Assembly (NCBI GenBank): GCA_030426805.1
Contig: JAUHXU010000002.1
Span: 620,001-684,000 of the forward strand
From: a bacterium
Lineage (GTDB): Bacteria; Planctomycetota; JAFGQW01
Direction: 5' to 3'
Length of the DNA stretch: 64,000 nucleotides
Shown here: positions 1 to 8,372 of the stretch, in pieces
Numbering within the stretch: the first letter of the stretch is position 1
Layout: each line of letters starts with the position of its first letter
The notes under the pieces: model-generated
What the model was told of the DNA's origin: nothing
Database searches by the model: none
The model's input: the letters and a program-made list of their open reading frames with translations, nothing else
Translations under genes and position numbers: made by a program

Positions 1-32
1 GTGGACGTCCCGCCGGACGACCCGGATTTGGA

Positions 33-1187
33 GTGCCCGTCGGGATGGATTTCGCCGCGCTCAAAGAAGAGAACAGCCGTCTGTTGCGCGAGGATTGGGC
101 CGAGAAGCGCGAGGTCTTTCGGGCGATGCCCGAGATCGTCAATCTCAACCACTCCAACGCGTGCAACCTGCGGTGCGTCACCTGCTGGCACCACACCGGT
201 GTCCCGATCCACGGGATCAAGCTCAACGAGGTGGAGCGCATCGCGCACCAGTTGTTCCCCACGGCGCAGAAGGTGATCCTCACCGCCGCCGGCGAACCGC
301 TGATCAACCACTTCGACGAGATCTCGACCCTCGCTGCGCACTACCAGACGAAGATCGACATGTTCACGTCGTGCTTGAACATGACCGAGGAGCGGTTCCG
401 CAAGGCGCGCCCGTGGTTCGACATCCTGCACGTCTCGATGGACTGCCCGAACAAGGAGGGCTACGAGCGCGTTCGCGTGCGCTCGAACTACGAGACGGTC
501 GTCGAGAACCTCCAGATGATGAAGCGGATCATGGACGAGGAGGGCAAGCCCTTCCTCTACCACTGCCAGGCCGCCTTGCTGAAGAGCACGATTCAATACC
601 TGCCGGACTTCGTCCGCTTCGCACACGAACTCGGCTTCGATCTGCTGCACGTGCAGCGCCTCTTCAAGACCCACGACGGACTCGAGGAAGAGGACATCCT
701 GACGCAGATGCCGCGTGAGGAACTCGACGCGATCGTCGCGGAGGCGTCGCAGGAGGCGCGCCTGCTCAACTTCTCGCTCGTGCTTCACGAGATCGGGTAT
801 CCGAACGTGTGGAGCGATCCGCTGCCGCGTCCCGAGAACCCGAAGCTGATGACGTACAAGGAGAACGGGACGTGTTGGTTCGTCGGACAGGGGCTCGGGA
901 TCAACCACGCCGGCGAGGCGTTTCCGTGCTGCTACCCGACCGACATCTACCTCGGCAACGTCCTGGAGGAGCCGATCCGGAAGGTGTGGAACGGGCCGGC
1001 CATTCGCAAGCTCCGCCGGCAATTCCACACGAAGAAGCTCAACCCGTTCTGCGAGAACTGCTTCCTCGTCAACGAGAACCCGAGTGACGAGCGCAACTTC
1101 GACTTCTACAAGCGCAAGGCGCGGATGCGCGTCTTCAACATCCGCAAGCAGCTCTCCAAGCGCGTCGTCGAGGTGGTCGGCGGCTGA
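33..1187 (+). CDS. Radical SAM/SPASM domain protein (5' end uncertain)
   Basis: Predicted radical S-adenosylmethionine enzyme with a C-terminal SPASM domain. With the GTG start at 33, the CxxxCxxC cluster motif is C44-N-L-R-C48-V-T-C51, which would bind the SAM-cleaving [4Fe-4S] cluster. Further cysteines at C281, C299-C300 and C340-x-x-C343 form the SPASM region that binds auxiliary clusters. The frame stays open to the left window edge, so the true start could lie upstream. An ATG at 45 with a GGAG 11-14 bases before it is an equally good start. The stop overlaps the next start (TGATG), so it is translationally coupled to a secreted transglutaminase-like gene. SPASM enzymes often modify peptides, but no short precursor peptide gene is visible here, so the substrate is unknown. 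Confidence 0.88.
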   Translation: MPVGMDFAALKEENSRLLREDWAEKREVFRAMPEIVNLNHSNACNLRCVTCWHHTGVPIHGIKLNEVERIAHQLFPTAQKVILTAAGEPLINHFDEISTLAAHYQTKIDMFTSCLNMTEERFRKARPWFDILHVSMDCPNKEGYERVRVRSNYETVVENLQMMKRIMDEEGKPFLYHCQAALLKSTIQYLPDFVRFAHELGFDLLHVQRLFKTHDGLEEEDILTQMPREELDAIVAEASQEARLLNFSLVLHEIGYPNVWSDPLPRPENPKLMTYKENGTCWFVGQGLGINHAGEAFPCCYPTDIYLGNVLEEPIRKVWNGPAIRKLRRQFHTKKLNPFCENCFLVNENPSDERNFDFYKRKARMRVFNIRKQLSKRVVEVVGG

Positions 1188-2122
1188 TGGGCGTGGGGGT
1201 GGTACGGGCAGGACGTCTCGGTGTCGCGATCGCGGCCGCGACCGTCCTCACCGTCACTGCCTCGGCTCAGCCCGCGCCGAAGAACCCGGCGCCGACGAAG
1301 CGGCGCGTCGAACTCCTGCAGCGCTTCGTCGTCAAGGGGAGCGGTAGCACGCGCCGCGTCGATCTGCTCGCGTGGATCCCGCGCACCGAGCCCGGGTGCC
1401 AGCGCGTGATTCGGCAGCACGTGCCGCGCAAGGCGAAGGTGTTCGAGAGCGGCGGGAACCGATACGTGCGCCTCACCGTGCAGGCGCCCGGCACGGCGAC
1501 GACCGTCGTCGTCAGGACGACGCTCGACCTTCTGCCCAGCGGCCTCGCGTCGGCCCGCGCCGCCCGTCGACCGCGCAAGGCCAACCGGGCCGAGATCGCA
1601 CGCTGCCTGCGCCCGGAGCGGTTTCTCGAAAGCCGTGCCCCGGCGCTCGTCGCGTTCGTCGACGCCGTGGACGGGAGCAACGCGCGCGATCCGGTCGATC
1701 GCGTGCGGGCGCTCTACACGGCGGTGCTCGAAGCGCTGCAACCCGGCAACTACGATCCCGGCGAGGGCGGCGCGTTGCGCGCGCTCGAACGCCGGACCGG
1801 CGACTGCACCGAGTACAGCGACCTGCTGACGGCGTCATGCCGTGCGCGCGGCATTCCGGCGCGCGTGGTCGGCGGGCTGACGACGAAGTGGTCGGACGTG
1901 CCGCAGCACTCGTGGGTCGAGGTCCACCTGGCGGGCATCGGATGGGTCGCCGTCGACCCGCGCCACGGCGAGCGGCCGGGCCGCGGATTCGATCGACTCG
2001 AGAACATCTACATCCGACTCTCCGAGCGCCGGGTCGATCCACTGCTCGACGGCTACCACTACTACCGGTACGACTACTTCGGCGACCGCGCGACGGTCGA
2101 GTCGGCGATCGAGGTCAAGTAG
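1187..2122 (+). CDS. Secreted transglutaminase-like domain protein
   Basis: 311-residue exported protein. An N-terminal hydrophobic signal peptide ends near an Ala-Ser-Ala-Gln site at about residue 28. The C-terminal half carries a transglutaminase/protease-like fold with a readable triad: Cys207 in GDCTEYSDL, His241 in HSWVEV and Asp257 in AVDPRHGE. The spacing and the tryptophan-rich context fit the transglut_core family; such bacterial proteins may be proteases, amidases or crosslinkers. The ATG at 1187 shares one base with the upstream TGA, and the stop is followed directly by the next start at 2123, so the three genes form a tight operon. Substrate unknown. Confidence 0.85.
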   Translation: MGVGVVRAGRLGVAIAAATVLTVTASAQPAPKNPAPTKRRVELLQRFVVKGSGSTRRVDLLAWIPRTEPGCQRVIRQHVPRKAKVFESGGNRYVRLTVQAPGTATTVVVRTTLDLLPSGLASARAARRPRKANRAEIARCLRPERFLESRAPALVAFVDAVDGSNARDPVDRVRALYTAVLEALQPGNYDPGEGGALRALERRTGDCTEYSDLLTASCRARGIPARVVGGLTTKWSDVPQHSWVEVHLAGIGWVAVDPRHGERPGRGFDRLENIYIRLSERRVDPLLDGYHYYRYDYFGDRATVESAIEVK

Positions 2123-4237
2123 ATGCCGCTCGCCCGCCTCGCCGGGCTCGGACTCGCGTTCGCGCTGCTGGCCACCCTCGTCTCCATCGCCGTGCCCGCC
2201 GATGCGCTCGACGGCGCGACGCTGCCGTCCGACGTGCCGCCGGGCGCGACCGTCGTCTCGTCGCCGGTCGGCGTCCCGGTGCCGTTTCGCGTCGAGGTGC
2301 AGCACGTCGTCGCGCCGGAGTCGTCGTCGCTCGCGCCGCATCCCGTTCACGGGCGGCGCCTGCTCGTCATCGTCGTCGGGCTGGCGATGTGGGTCGGTCT
2401 GGTCCTCGGCGCCTGCGCGGTCTTCGGTCGCGATCGACGGGCGATCGTCGCCGTCGCGGGGTGGGGCCTGTGGCCGACGATCGTGTTCTCGTCGGCGTCG
2501 GCGGCCGTCGCGGCGCCCCTCGGTGCGATCGCGACCGGCGTGTTCGTCCTCGCGTTCGGCCGCGTCACTGGACGACTCACGGCGTCGATCGCGATCGGCG
2601 GCGCGACCGTCGCGCTGATCGGCGGGATCGCGCTGCTCGTCGGCGGGCTCGTGCCGTTCGTGCGGCCGGACCCCGCGCCCCTCGGCTTGCACCGCGTCGG
2701 AACCGTCGCGGCCGACGCGTGGTTGGGCGCCTTCGCGCCGACCGGCGACGCGTTCGGCGGTGTGCCGCGTCTCGTCAAGCTCGCGTGCTGGGCACTCTCG
2801 GGCGCGATCGTCGGGGGCGCCTGCCTCGCTTGGCGGGATCGGCAGGGCGCGACGCGACCCGTCCTCCTGCTCGCCGGCGGCGCGGCGCTCGTCGGTGCGG
2901 CATGGACCGTGTGGGGCGATCGCACGCTCGCGTTCGGCTGGACGCTCGCCGCGCTGCCGCTCGCGATCCTCGCGACGATCGGGTTGACGCGGCTCGTCGG
3001 GCCGCGGGCAACGACGATCGCGCTGGGCGTCGGGCCGCTCGTCGCGACCGCGCTGACGATCGCGTTCGACGTGTTGCCGCACTACCACGTGCCGATCGCG
3101 AAGTGGGCACGCGGCGACGTGCTGCGATACGACGACGCCGGCAATCCGCGCCTGTCACCGCACCGCGTGCTCGACCCGGCGACCGCCGATCTCGAGATGT
3201 GGGGGAGCTATGCCCCCGGTCGGCAGCCGGCGATGAGCGCGGCGTGCGGGCTTCCCGAGGTGCGCTTCCGCTACACCCGGCTCGATCCGCGGGTGCCGCT
3301 CCAGGTCCGCGTGACCTACTTCGGCGGGCAAGAGGCCGGCAAGTTCGGCATCGTGCCGGTTCAGGAGTTGTGGGCCGGCGACGTGCGCGTGCACGGTCCG
3401 ATCGCGGTGACGTTTCAGCCGCGCGAACTCGCGTGGGCGTTGCCGCAGGGGGTGGTCGGCGCCGACGGCACGCTGGAGCTTCGCTTCCGCGGTGTCGACG
3501 GATCTCCGTCGGCGGTCGCCGAGGTGTGGATCGAGCGCCCGTGGGTGAGCGCGAAGCGAATCACGCCGAAGCGGACCGCCGGCGATCAGGTGGTCGCGAT
3601 GGTCGAACTCGCCAACCGGGACCCCGAGGTCGGGCACCCGGTCGAGATCGCGCTCGCGCGCCGCGTCGACGGTCGCGTCGAGCGTCTGGTCGCGCAGACG
3701 ACGTCCAACCCGATCCCGGCGGGCGAGCCCTACGGCGTCGGCATCGCGGCACCGCCGGGCGCCGCGCGAACCGGCGACGAACTCGTCGTCGGCCTGCGGC
3801 GACGCGATCGTGCGCCGTGGGCGATCTTCAAGGGCGCGACGTGCCTCGGTCCCGGCGGTGCGAAGAAGGGCGACCTCGCCGCGCGCGACCTGCACGTCGC
3901 GGCGCGGCGCGCGAACACGGCGGAGGCCGTGTTTCGGACCGATATCGACGCGCCGCCCGGCCCGTGGGTCGTCGATGTCCGTTATCGCGCGACGACCGCC
4001 GGCGTCGTGCGCTTCCTCGACCGCGCCGGTGAAACGCTCGCGACGCGGCCGCTCGATCCCGCCGACGGCTACCGCGCCGTGCGCATCGGCGTTCGCGAGG
4101 CAGGCAATCTCGCGCGCATCGAGGTCGCATTCACGGGCGAGGGGCCTGCGGCGGTCGATGAACTCGCCGTGTGGGCCGACGGCGACGAAACCGGCGTGCA
4201 CCTCTACCCGGCGGGGCGCGTACCCGCGCGGCCGTAG
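2123..4237 (+). CDS. Large multi-pass membrane protein with extracytoplasmic C-terminal half
   Basis: 704-residue protein I do not recognise. A signal-like segment (about residues 5-25) is followed by roughly 60 polar residues, then a block of seven or more hydrophobic helices between about 77 and 325. The remaining roughly 370 residues are polar and look like beta-rich extracytoplasmic domains. It starts immediately after the stop of the transglutaminase-like gene, implying co-transcription and possibly a shared envelope process. No catalytic motif is evident. The layout loosely resembles integral membrane proteins with a soluble surface module, but I cannot assign a family. Confidence 0.7.
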   Translation: MPLARLAGLGLAFALLATLVSIAVPADALDGATLPSDVPPGATVVSSPVGVPVPFRVEVQHVVAPESSSLAPHPVHGRRLLVIVVGLAMWVGLVLGACAVFGRDRRAIVAVAGWGLWPTIVFSSASAAVAAPLGAIATGVFVLAFGRVTGRLTASIAIGGATVALIGGIALLVGGLVPFVRPDPAPLGLHRVGTVAADAWLGAFAPTGDAFGGVPRLVKLACWALSGAIVGGACLAWRDRQGATRPVLLLAGGAALVGAAWTVWGDRTLAFGWTLAALPLAILATIGLTRLVGPRATTIALGVGPLVATALTIAFDVLPHYHVPIAKWARGDVLRYDDAGNPRLSPHRVLDPATADLEMWGSYAPGRQPAMSAACGLPEVRFRYTRLDPRVPLQVRVTYFGGQEAGKFGIVPVQELWAGDVRVHGPIAVTFQPRELAWALPQGVVGADGTLELRFRGVDGSPSAVAEVWIERPWVSAKRITPKRTAGDQVVAMVELANRDPEVGHPVEIALARRVDGRVERLVAQTTSNPIPAGEPYGVGIAAPPGAARTGDELVVGLRRRDRAPWAIFKGATCLGPGGAKKGDLAARDLHVAARRANTAEAVFRTDIDAPPGPWVVDVRYRATTAGVVRFLDRAGETLATRPLDPADGYRAVRIGVREAGNLARIEVAFTGEGPAAVDELAVWADGDETGVHLYPAGRVPARP

Positions 4238-4246
4238 CCCCCGCGC

Positions 4247-4276
4247 TTGGACAGTGGGCCCGCGCCCGACTATAAT
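4247..4276 (+). promoter_or_regulatory. Sigma-70-type promoter for purF
   Basis: TTGGAC at 4247-4252 and a perfect TATAAT at 4271-4276, separated by 18 bp. The predicted transcript begins near 4283, giving a leader of about 90 nt before purF. The -10 box stands out in otherwise very GC-rich sequence. Confidence 0.8.
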
Positions 4277-4372
4277 CCCGACTTGCCGCCCCGGGGAACG
4301 GTCGCGCGCGCGTCCGGGCGGCGGTGAGGGCATCGGCGGGGCTCCCGCCACGTTTCGAAAGCCGGTCTCGCT

Positions 4373-5845
4373 ATGTGCGGCATCATCGGGATCTACGGCC
4401 ACGGGCCGGTCGTCGGGGATCTCTACAACGGCCTCTTCGCGATCCAGCACCGCGGTCAGGATGCCGCCGGGATCTGCACCTACGACGACCGCTTCCACCT
4501 GAAGAAGGGGTTCGGTCTCGTCGACGACGTGTTTCGCCAGAAGCACATGCGGCGGCTGACCGGCTCGATGGGGCTCGCGCACGTGCGCTACCCGACCGTC
4601 GGCGGCGGCAGCGGCAAGGACGCGCAGCCGTTCATCGTCAACTCGCCGTTCGGCATCGCGCTCGCGCACAACGGCAACGTCACGAACTTCCGCGAGCTGA
4701 AGACCGAGCTGTTCCGCGACGATCGCCGACAGGTGAACTCCGACTGCGACGCGGAGGCGCTGCTGAACGTGTTCGCCGACGCGTTGCAGAAGATCGTCTA
4801 CGGGCGTGACCGGACGACGCTGGTCCCCGACGACGTGTTCGCCGCGGTCGAGGCGGTGTTCCGGCGCGTCACCGGCGCGTATTCGGTCGTCGCCGTGATC
4901 GCGGGTGTCGGGATGGTCGCGTTTCGCGATCCGTTCGGCATCCGTCCGTGCATCATGGGCGAGCGCGACGGGCCCGAGGGGACCGACTACTGCGTCGCGA
5001 GCGAATCGGTCGTGCTCGACCTGCTCGACTTCCACCGCACGCGCAACCTCGCCGCCGGCGAGGCGATCTTCATCGACCAGACGGGCGCGCTGCACGCGTC
5101 GCAAGTCGTGCCGGGCACGCATCGTCCGTGCATCTTCGAGCAGGTCTACTTCGCGCGTCCGGACAGCTTCATCGACAAGGTGAGCGTCTACAAGACGCGC
5201 TACCGGATGGGGACCGAGCTGGCGAAGAAGTTCCGTGAGACCGGCCTCGACGTCGACGTCGTGATCCCGGTCCCGGAGAGTTCGCGCACCGCGGCGACCG
5301 CGATGGCCGAAGCGCTCGGGGTCCGCTACTCCGAGGGCCTGGTGAAGAACCGCTACGTCGGGCGGACATTCATCATGCCGGGCCAGAAGCAGCGCGAGAA
5401 GAGCATCCGACGCAAGCTCAACACGATCAAGCTCGAGTTCGAGGGCAAGCGTGTCCTGCTGCTGGACGACTCGATCGTGCGCGGCAGCACGTCGCGTCAG
5501 ATCGTGCGCCTCGCGCGCGAGGCGGGCGCGGAGAAGGTCTACTTCCTCTCCTATTCCTCACCGGTCAAGCACCCGTGCTACTACGGGATCGACATGCAGA
5601 CCAAGGGCGAGTTCATCGCGAACCGCCACGACCTGGAGGGCATCGCGCGCGAACTCGGCGCCGATCGCGTGATCTACCAAGACGTCGAGGCGATGGTGCG
5701 CGCGGCGCGGGCGGGCAACCCCGACATCGATGCGTTCTGCACCGCGTGCTTCACGGGCGAGTATCCGGCCGGCACCGTGTCCGACGCCGAGCGCCTGGCG
5801 ATCGAGGAAGAACGCCGCTCGATCGCCGCCGCCGCGAGCAACTGA
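4373..5845 (+). CDS. purF: Amidophosphoribosyltransferase PurF
   Basis: First committed enzyme of purine synthesis, making 5-phosphoribosylamine from PRPP and glutamine. The protein begins Met-Cys-Gly-Ile-Ile-Gly, so removal of Met exposes the Ntn glutaminase nucleophile Cys2 without the propeptide seen in Bacillus-type enzymes. The PRPP-binding loop VLLLDDSIVRGSTS lies at about residues 361-374. Cysteines in CIFEQVYFARPDS, HPCYYGID and the C-terminal CTAC match the four [4Fe-4S] ligands of the Bacillus subtilis type, suggesting an oxygen-sensitive cluster form. Length (490) is normal. It appears to be a single-gene unit behind its own promoter, with no other pur gene nearby. Confidence 0.97.
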   Translation: MCGIIGIYGHGPVVGDLYNGLFAIQHRGQDAAGICTYDDRFHLKKGFGLVDDVFRQKHMRRLTGSMGLAHVRYPTVGGGSGKDAQPFIVNSPFGIALAHNGNVTNFRELKTELFRDDRRQVNSDCDAEALLNVFADALQKIVYGRDRTTLVPDDVFAAVEAVFRRVTGAYSVVAVIAGVGMVAFRDPFGIRPCIMGERDGPEGTDYCVASESVVLDLLDFHRTRNLAAGEAIFIDQTGALHASQVVPGTHRPCIFEQVYFARPDSFIDKVSVYKTRYRMGTELAKKFRETGLDVDVVIPVPESSRTAATAMAEALGVRYSEGLVKNRYVGRTFIMPGQKQREKSIRRKLNTIKLEFEGKRVLLLDDSIVRGSTSRQIVRLAREAGAEKVYFLSYSSPVKHPCYYGIDMQTKGEFIANRHDLEGIARELGADRVIYQDVEAMVRAARAGNPDIDAFCTACFTGEYPAGTVSDAERLAIEEERRSIAAAASN

Positions 5846-5876
5846 TCCCCCGCAACGCGCGCCGCCGCCGATCCGT

Positions 5877-5905
5877 TTGACGGTCCGTACCCGGTCGAGT
5901 AGGCT
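5877..5905 (+). promoter_or_regulatory. Sigma-70-type promoter
   Basis: TTGACG at 5877-5882 and TAGGCT at 5900-5905 with a 17-bp spacer, just after purF. The transcript would start near 5912, with the ribosome site GGAGGAG at 5921-5927 and the ATG at 5932. Confidence 0.75.
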
Positions 5906-5931
5906 CGGGACCGGCAGATCGGAGGAGAGCA

Positions 5932-7143
5932 ATGCGGCCGTTCGCAATCGGGTTCGCCTTCCTGCTCGCGCTGTTTGCCTGCGATCGCGCGTGTGCCCAG
6001 GATCATCGCCACGGCTGGCTCGCCGTGATGGACGACGACACGCAGAGCATGCTGGCGCGGCTCTCCCCGCAGGGCATCGTGACGTCGATCCTGACGACCG
6101 CGGCGACCGGTGTCCTCGACAGCGCTGCGATGGACCTCGACAACCGGCACTGCGTCGTCGCGCATGCGCCCGATCGGATGCTCCGCCTCGACGCCAGCGG
6201 CGCGATCGTGCAGACGATCGTCGTCGGCGGCGCCCGCGACCTCGCGCACGTCGACCTCGACCGCCACGGCGACTACCTCGTGCTGGATCGCGGCATGCCG
6301 AGTCGTCTGCTCGGCGTCGACCGGACGACGTTCGCGGTCACGACACTGCACGGGAGTGTCGGCAACACCGCGAATTCGTTCGTGCGCGACGTGCACTCCG
6401 GGGACCTCGCGATCGCGGGACTGGACCTCTTCGGCGTCCGCTGGGACTACACGCTCGTCAACGTCGCGCTCCGACCGTTCCCCGGACGCGCCGATCAGAT
6501 CGCGTTCGATCTCCGGATCCGCGCGGTGGTCGCGTCGCTCGACAACACGGGGCGACTCCTGTTCTTCCGCGTGCCGACGTGGAGTGTCGGCTACTCGACC
6601 GGATTTCCTGCCGGCGCCGCGATCCACGCCGACCGGACGTCGAGCGTCGCGCCGAAGTACGTGCTCGGTGGCCAAAAGGGTCTCTACGTCGTCGAGGCGA
6701 CGAGCCAGCGCATTGCGACACTGTGGGAGGGCACGGCGCGTTTCCGACACGTCGTGCCTTACCGCGGTCGCAATCTCGCGACGGAGGCGGTCGGCCCGGG
6801 GCGCTGGGACGTGCGCCTCTCGGTACCCGAAGACGCGGGCCTGCGCTATGCGATCGCGCTGTCCGGCCTGCCGCCGGCGACGTCTCTGCCGCTTGCGGAC
6901 GGCCGCCGGATTCCGTTCGCCGTCGACGGGTTGACCGGCGCGTCGCTGATCGGCGCGCTGGGGAGCCGGTTCGTCGGCAACGTCGGCGTCCTGGACGCGA
7001 GCGGTGCGGCGCGGGCGTCGATCGACGTGCGCGGCCTGGGTTCGATCGGCGGCGTCCCGCTGTGGCTGTGCGCAGTCACGATCGATCCGGCGGCGCCGGC
7101 GGGCCTTCGGACGATCATCGACCCGATCGTGCTACGGCTTTGA
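5932..7143 (+). CDS. Secreted beta-propeller-like protein
   Basis: 403-residue exported protein. The signal peptide ends near residue 23 (Cys-Ala-Gln). Residues of about 25-300 contain repeated strands such as GxxxxLDxxG and LAHVDLDRHGDYLVLD, suggesting an NHL/Vgb-like propeller. The last roughly 100 residues (with LDASGAARASIDV and ending DPIVLRL) resemble the C-terminal region of other secreted proteins in this window, notably the gene at 34295, to which the whole protein looks related. The start is fixed by GGAGGAG four bases upstream. The 3' end overlaps the convergent gene by 12 bp. Function unknown, probably envelope or extracellular. Confidence 0.78.
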   Translation: MRPFAIGFAFLLALFACDRACAQDHRHGWLAVMDDDTQSMLARLSPQGIVTSILTTAATGVLDSAAMDLDNRHCVVAHAPDRMLRLDASGAIVQTIVVGGARDLAHVDLDRHGDYLVLDRGMPSRLLGVDRTTFAVTTLHGSVGNTANSFVRDVHSGDLAIAGLDLFGVRWDYTLVNVALRPFPGRADQIAFDLRIRAVVASLDNTGRLLFFRVPTWSVGYSTGFPAGAAIHADRTSSVAPKYVLGGQKGLYVVEATSQRIATLWEGTARFRHVVPYRGRNLATEAVGPGRWDVRLSVPEDAGLRYAIALSGLPPATSLPLADGRRIPFAVDGLTGASLIGALGSRFVGNVGVLDASGAARASIDVRGLGSIGGVPLWLCAVTIDPAAPAGLRTIIDPIVLRL

Positions 7144-8190
7144 CGCGTTCGACTTCTCGTGCAACTCGAGCGGCGGCACGAGCTTCTGCCCTGCGTCGTC
7201 GCCGAGGATCAGGTTCATGAACGTGCTGCGATAGCCCGGCTTGTGCGCCCAGACCTGCGCGACGAGCCCGGCCGGCACATGGTCGACTGCGTAGTATCCC
7301 GCCCCGTCGGTGCGCGACTCGATGTGCGTCACACGGGCGAACCCGTCGTGGCGGAACGCGCAGCGGATGCGAGCGTTGCGCACCGGGCCACCGCGGCCGT
7401 TCGTCACGCGGCCGTGCAGGCGGGTGCCGCGATCGAGTTCGATCCGGAGCGGTCCGCGCGCCGTGTCGGCGAGCGCGACGAGCATCGGCGCGAATCCGTC
7501 GCCCCGCACGAGGACGGGCTGTGTCGCGCTGCCGTCGTAGGTGACCGGGACGCGGTCGAGGGCGAACGAGCCGTCGCCGGCCGTGCGCGTCGTGACGCGT
7601 GAACCGAGTGCCGGATCCGCGAGCGTGACTTCAGCGCCCGGAACCGGCGTCGCGCCGTCCTTCGCGACGACGATCCCGGTGACCCGGCGACCGATGCGAA
7701 GGTGCAGGCCGATCGCGCGCGTCTCGGCGGCCCGGACGGTCACGGCGCCGACCTTGCCGGCACCGATGAACGGCGCATGGCCGGGCTCGAACGCGCGGAC
7801 CTGATACGCGCCGGGCTCGAGGTCGGTGAACGCGAACGCGCCGTCCCCGTCGGATCGGGTCACCCGGCCGGTGACGCCGTCGTGCAGGACGATCGTCGCG
7901 CCGGCGAGTTCCTGGCCGCCGTGCCCTCGGATGCGTCCGAGGATCCGTCCGTGTCCGGGCGTCGGCAGCGGCGCGTCGGTGCGCGGCGACTCGTCGAGGA
8001 CCGTCAGCGGAGCCGGCTCCGGGGCGGGGGGCGGTACCGCGGCCACCGGGTCGGTCGGTGCCGGCGGGGTCGACGCCCGCGCGGGGGTGCCGTCGACGAC
8101 GTCGGCCGCGACGTCGAGCAACGACAGCGTGGCGAGCAGCGCCGCGATGCCGAACACGACGAGGGCTGCATACTTCGGGGTCGGTCGCAT
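7132..8190 (-). CDS. Membrane-anchored carboxypeptidase-regulatory-like domain protein
   Basis: 352-residue protein with an N-terminal hydrophobic anchor (about residues 7-24) and a Pro/Ala-rich linker, followed by at least three carboxypeptidase-regulatory-like beta-sandwich repeats. These are recognisable by phrases such as GxVTGxVTRSDGDGAFAFTDL, TRTAGDGSFALDRV and SRTDGAGYYAVDHV. Such domains are usually structural or ligand-binding modules on extracytoplasmic proteins. Two ATGs occur back to back; the second (8190) sits five bases after GGAGG and is the better start. The gene is convergent with the secreted propeller gene and divergent from the phosphoesterase gene. Confidence 0.82.
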   Translation of the reverse strand: MRPTPKYAALVVFGIAALLATLSLLDVAADVVDGTPARASTPPAPTDPVAAVPPPAPEPAPLTVLDESPRTDAPLPTPGHGRILGRIRGHGGQELAGATIVLHDGVTGRVTRSDGDGAFAFTDLEPGAYQVRAFEPGHAPFIGAGKVGAVTVRAAETRAIGLHLRIGRRVTGIVVAKDGATPVPGAEVTLADPALGSRVTTRTAGDGSFALDRVPVTYDGSATQPVLVRGDGFAPMLVALADTARGPLRIELDRGTRLHGRVTNGRGGPVRNARIRCAFRHDGFARVTHIESRTDGAGYYAVDHVPAGLVAQVWAHKPGYRSTFMNLILGDDAGQKLVPPLELHEKSNASKP

Positions 8191-8372
8191 CATCGCCTCC
8201 GTGCAGTCGGGAACATCGATAGGATCGGCGTCCGGCGGCGGTCGGCCTGAACCGCGCGGCGGATCGGTCGTTACTCCGGTATCGAGCACGGCTTGTGTGG
8301 TCGCCCGGCCAGGCGGTAGGCGTGCGTCCTCGAGTCGGTAGAATCGACGGCCCGAAAGGTCCGGTCCCTCCG

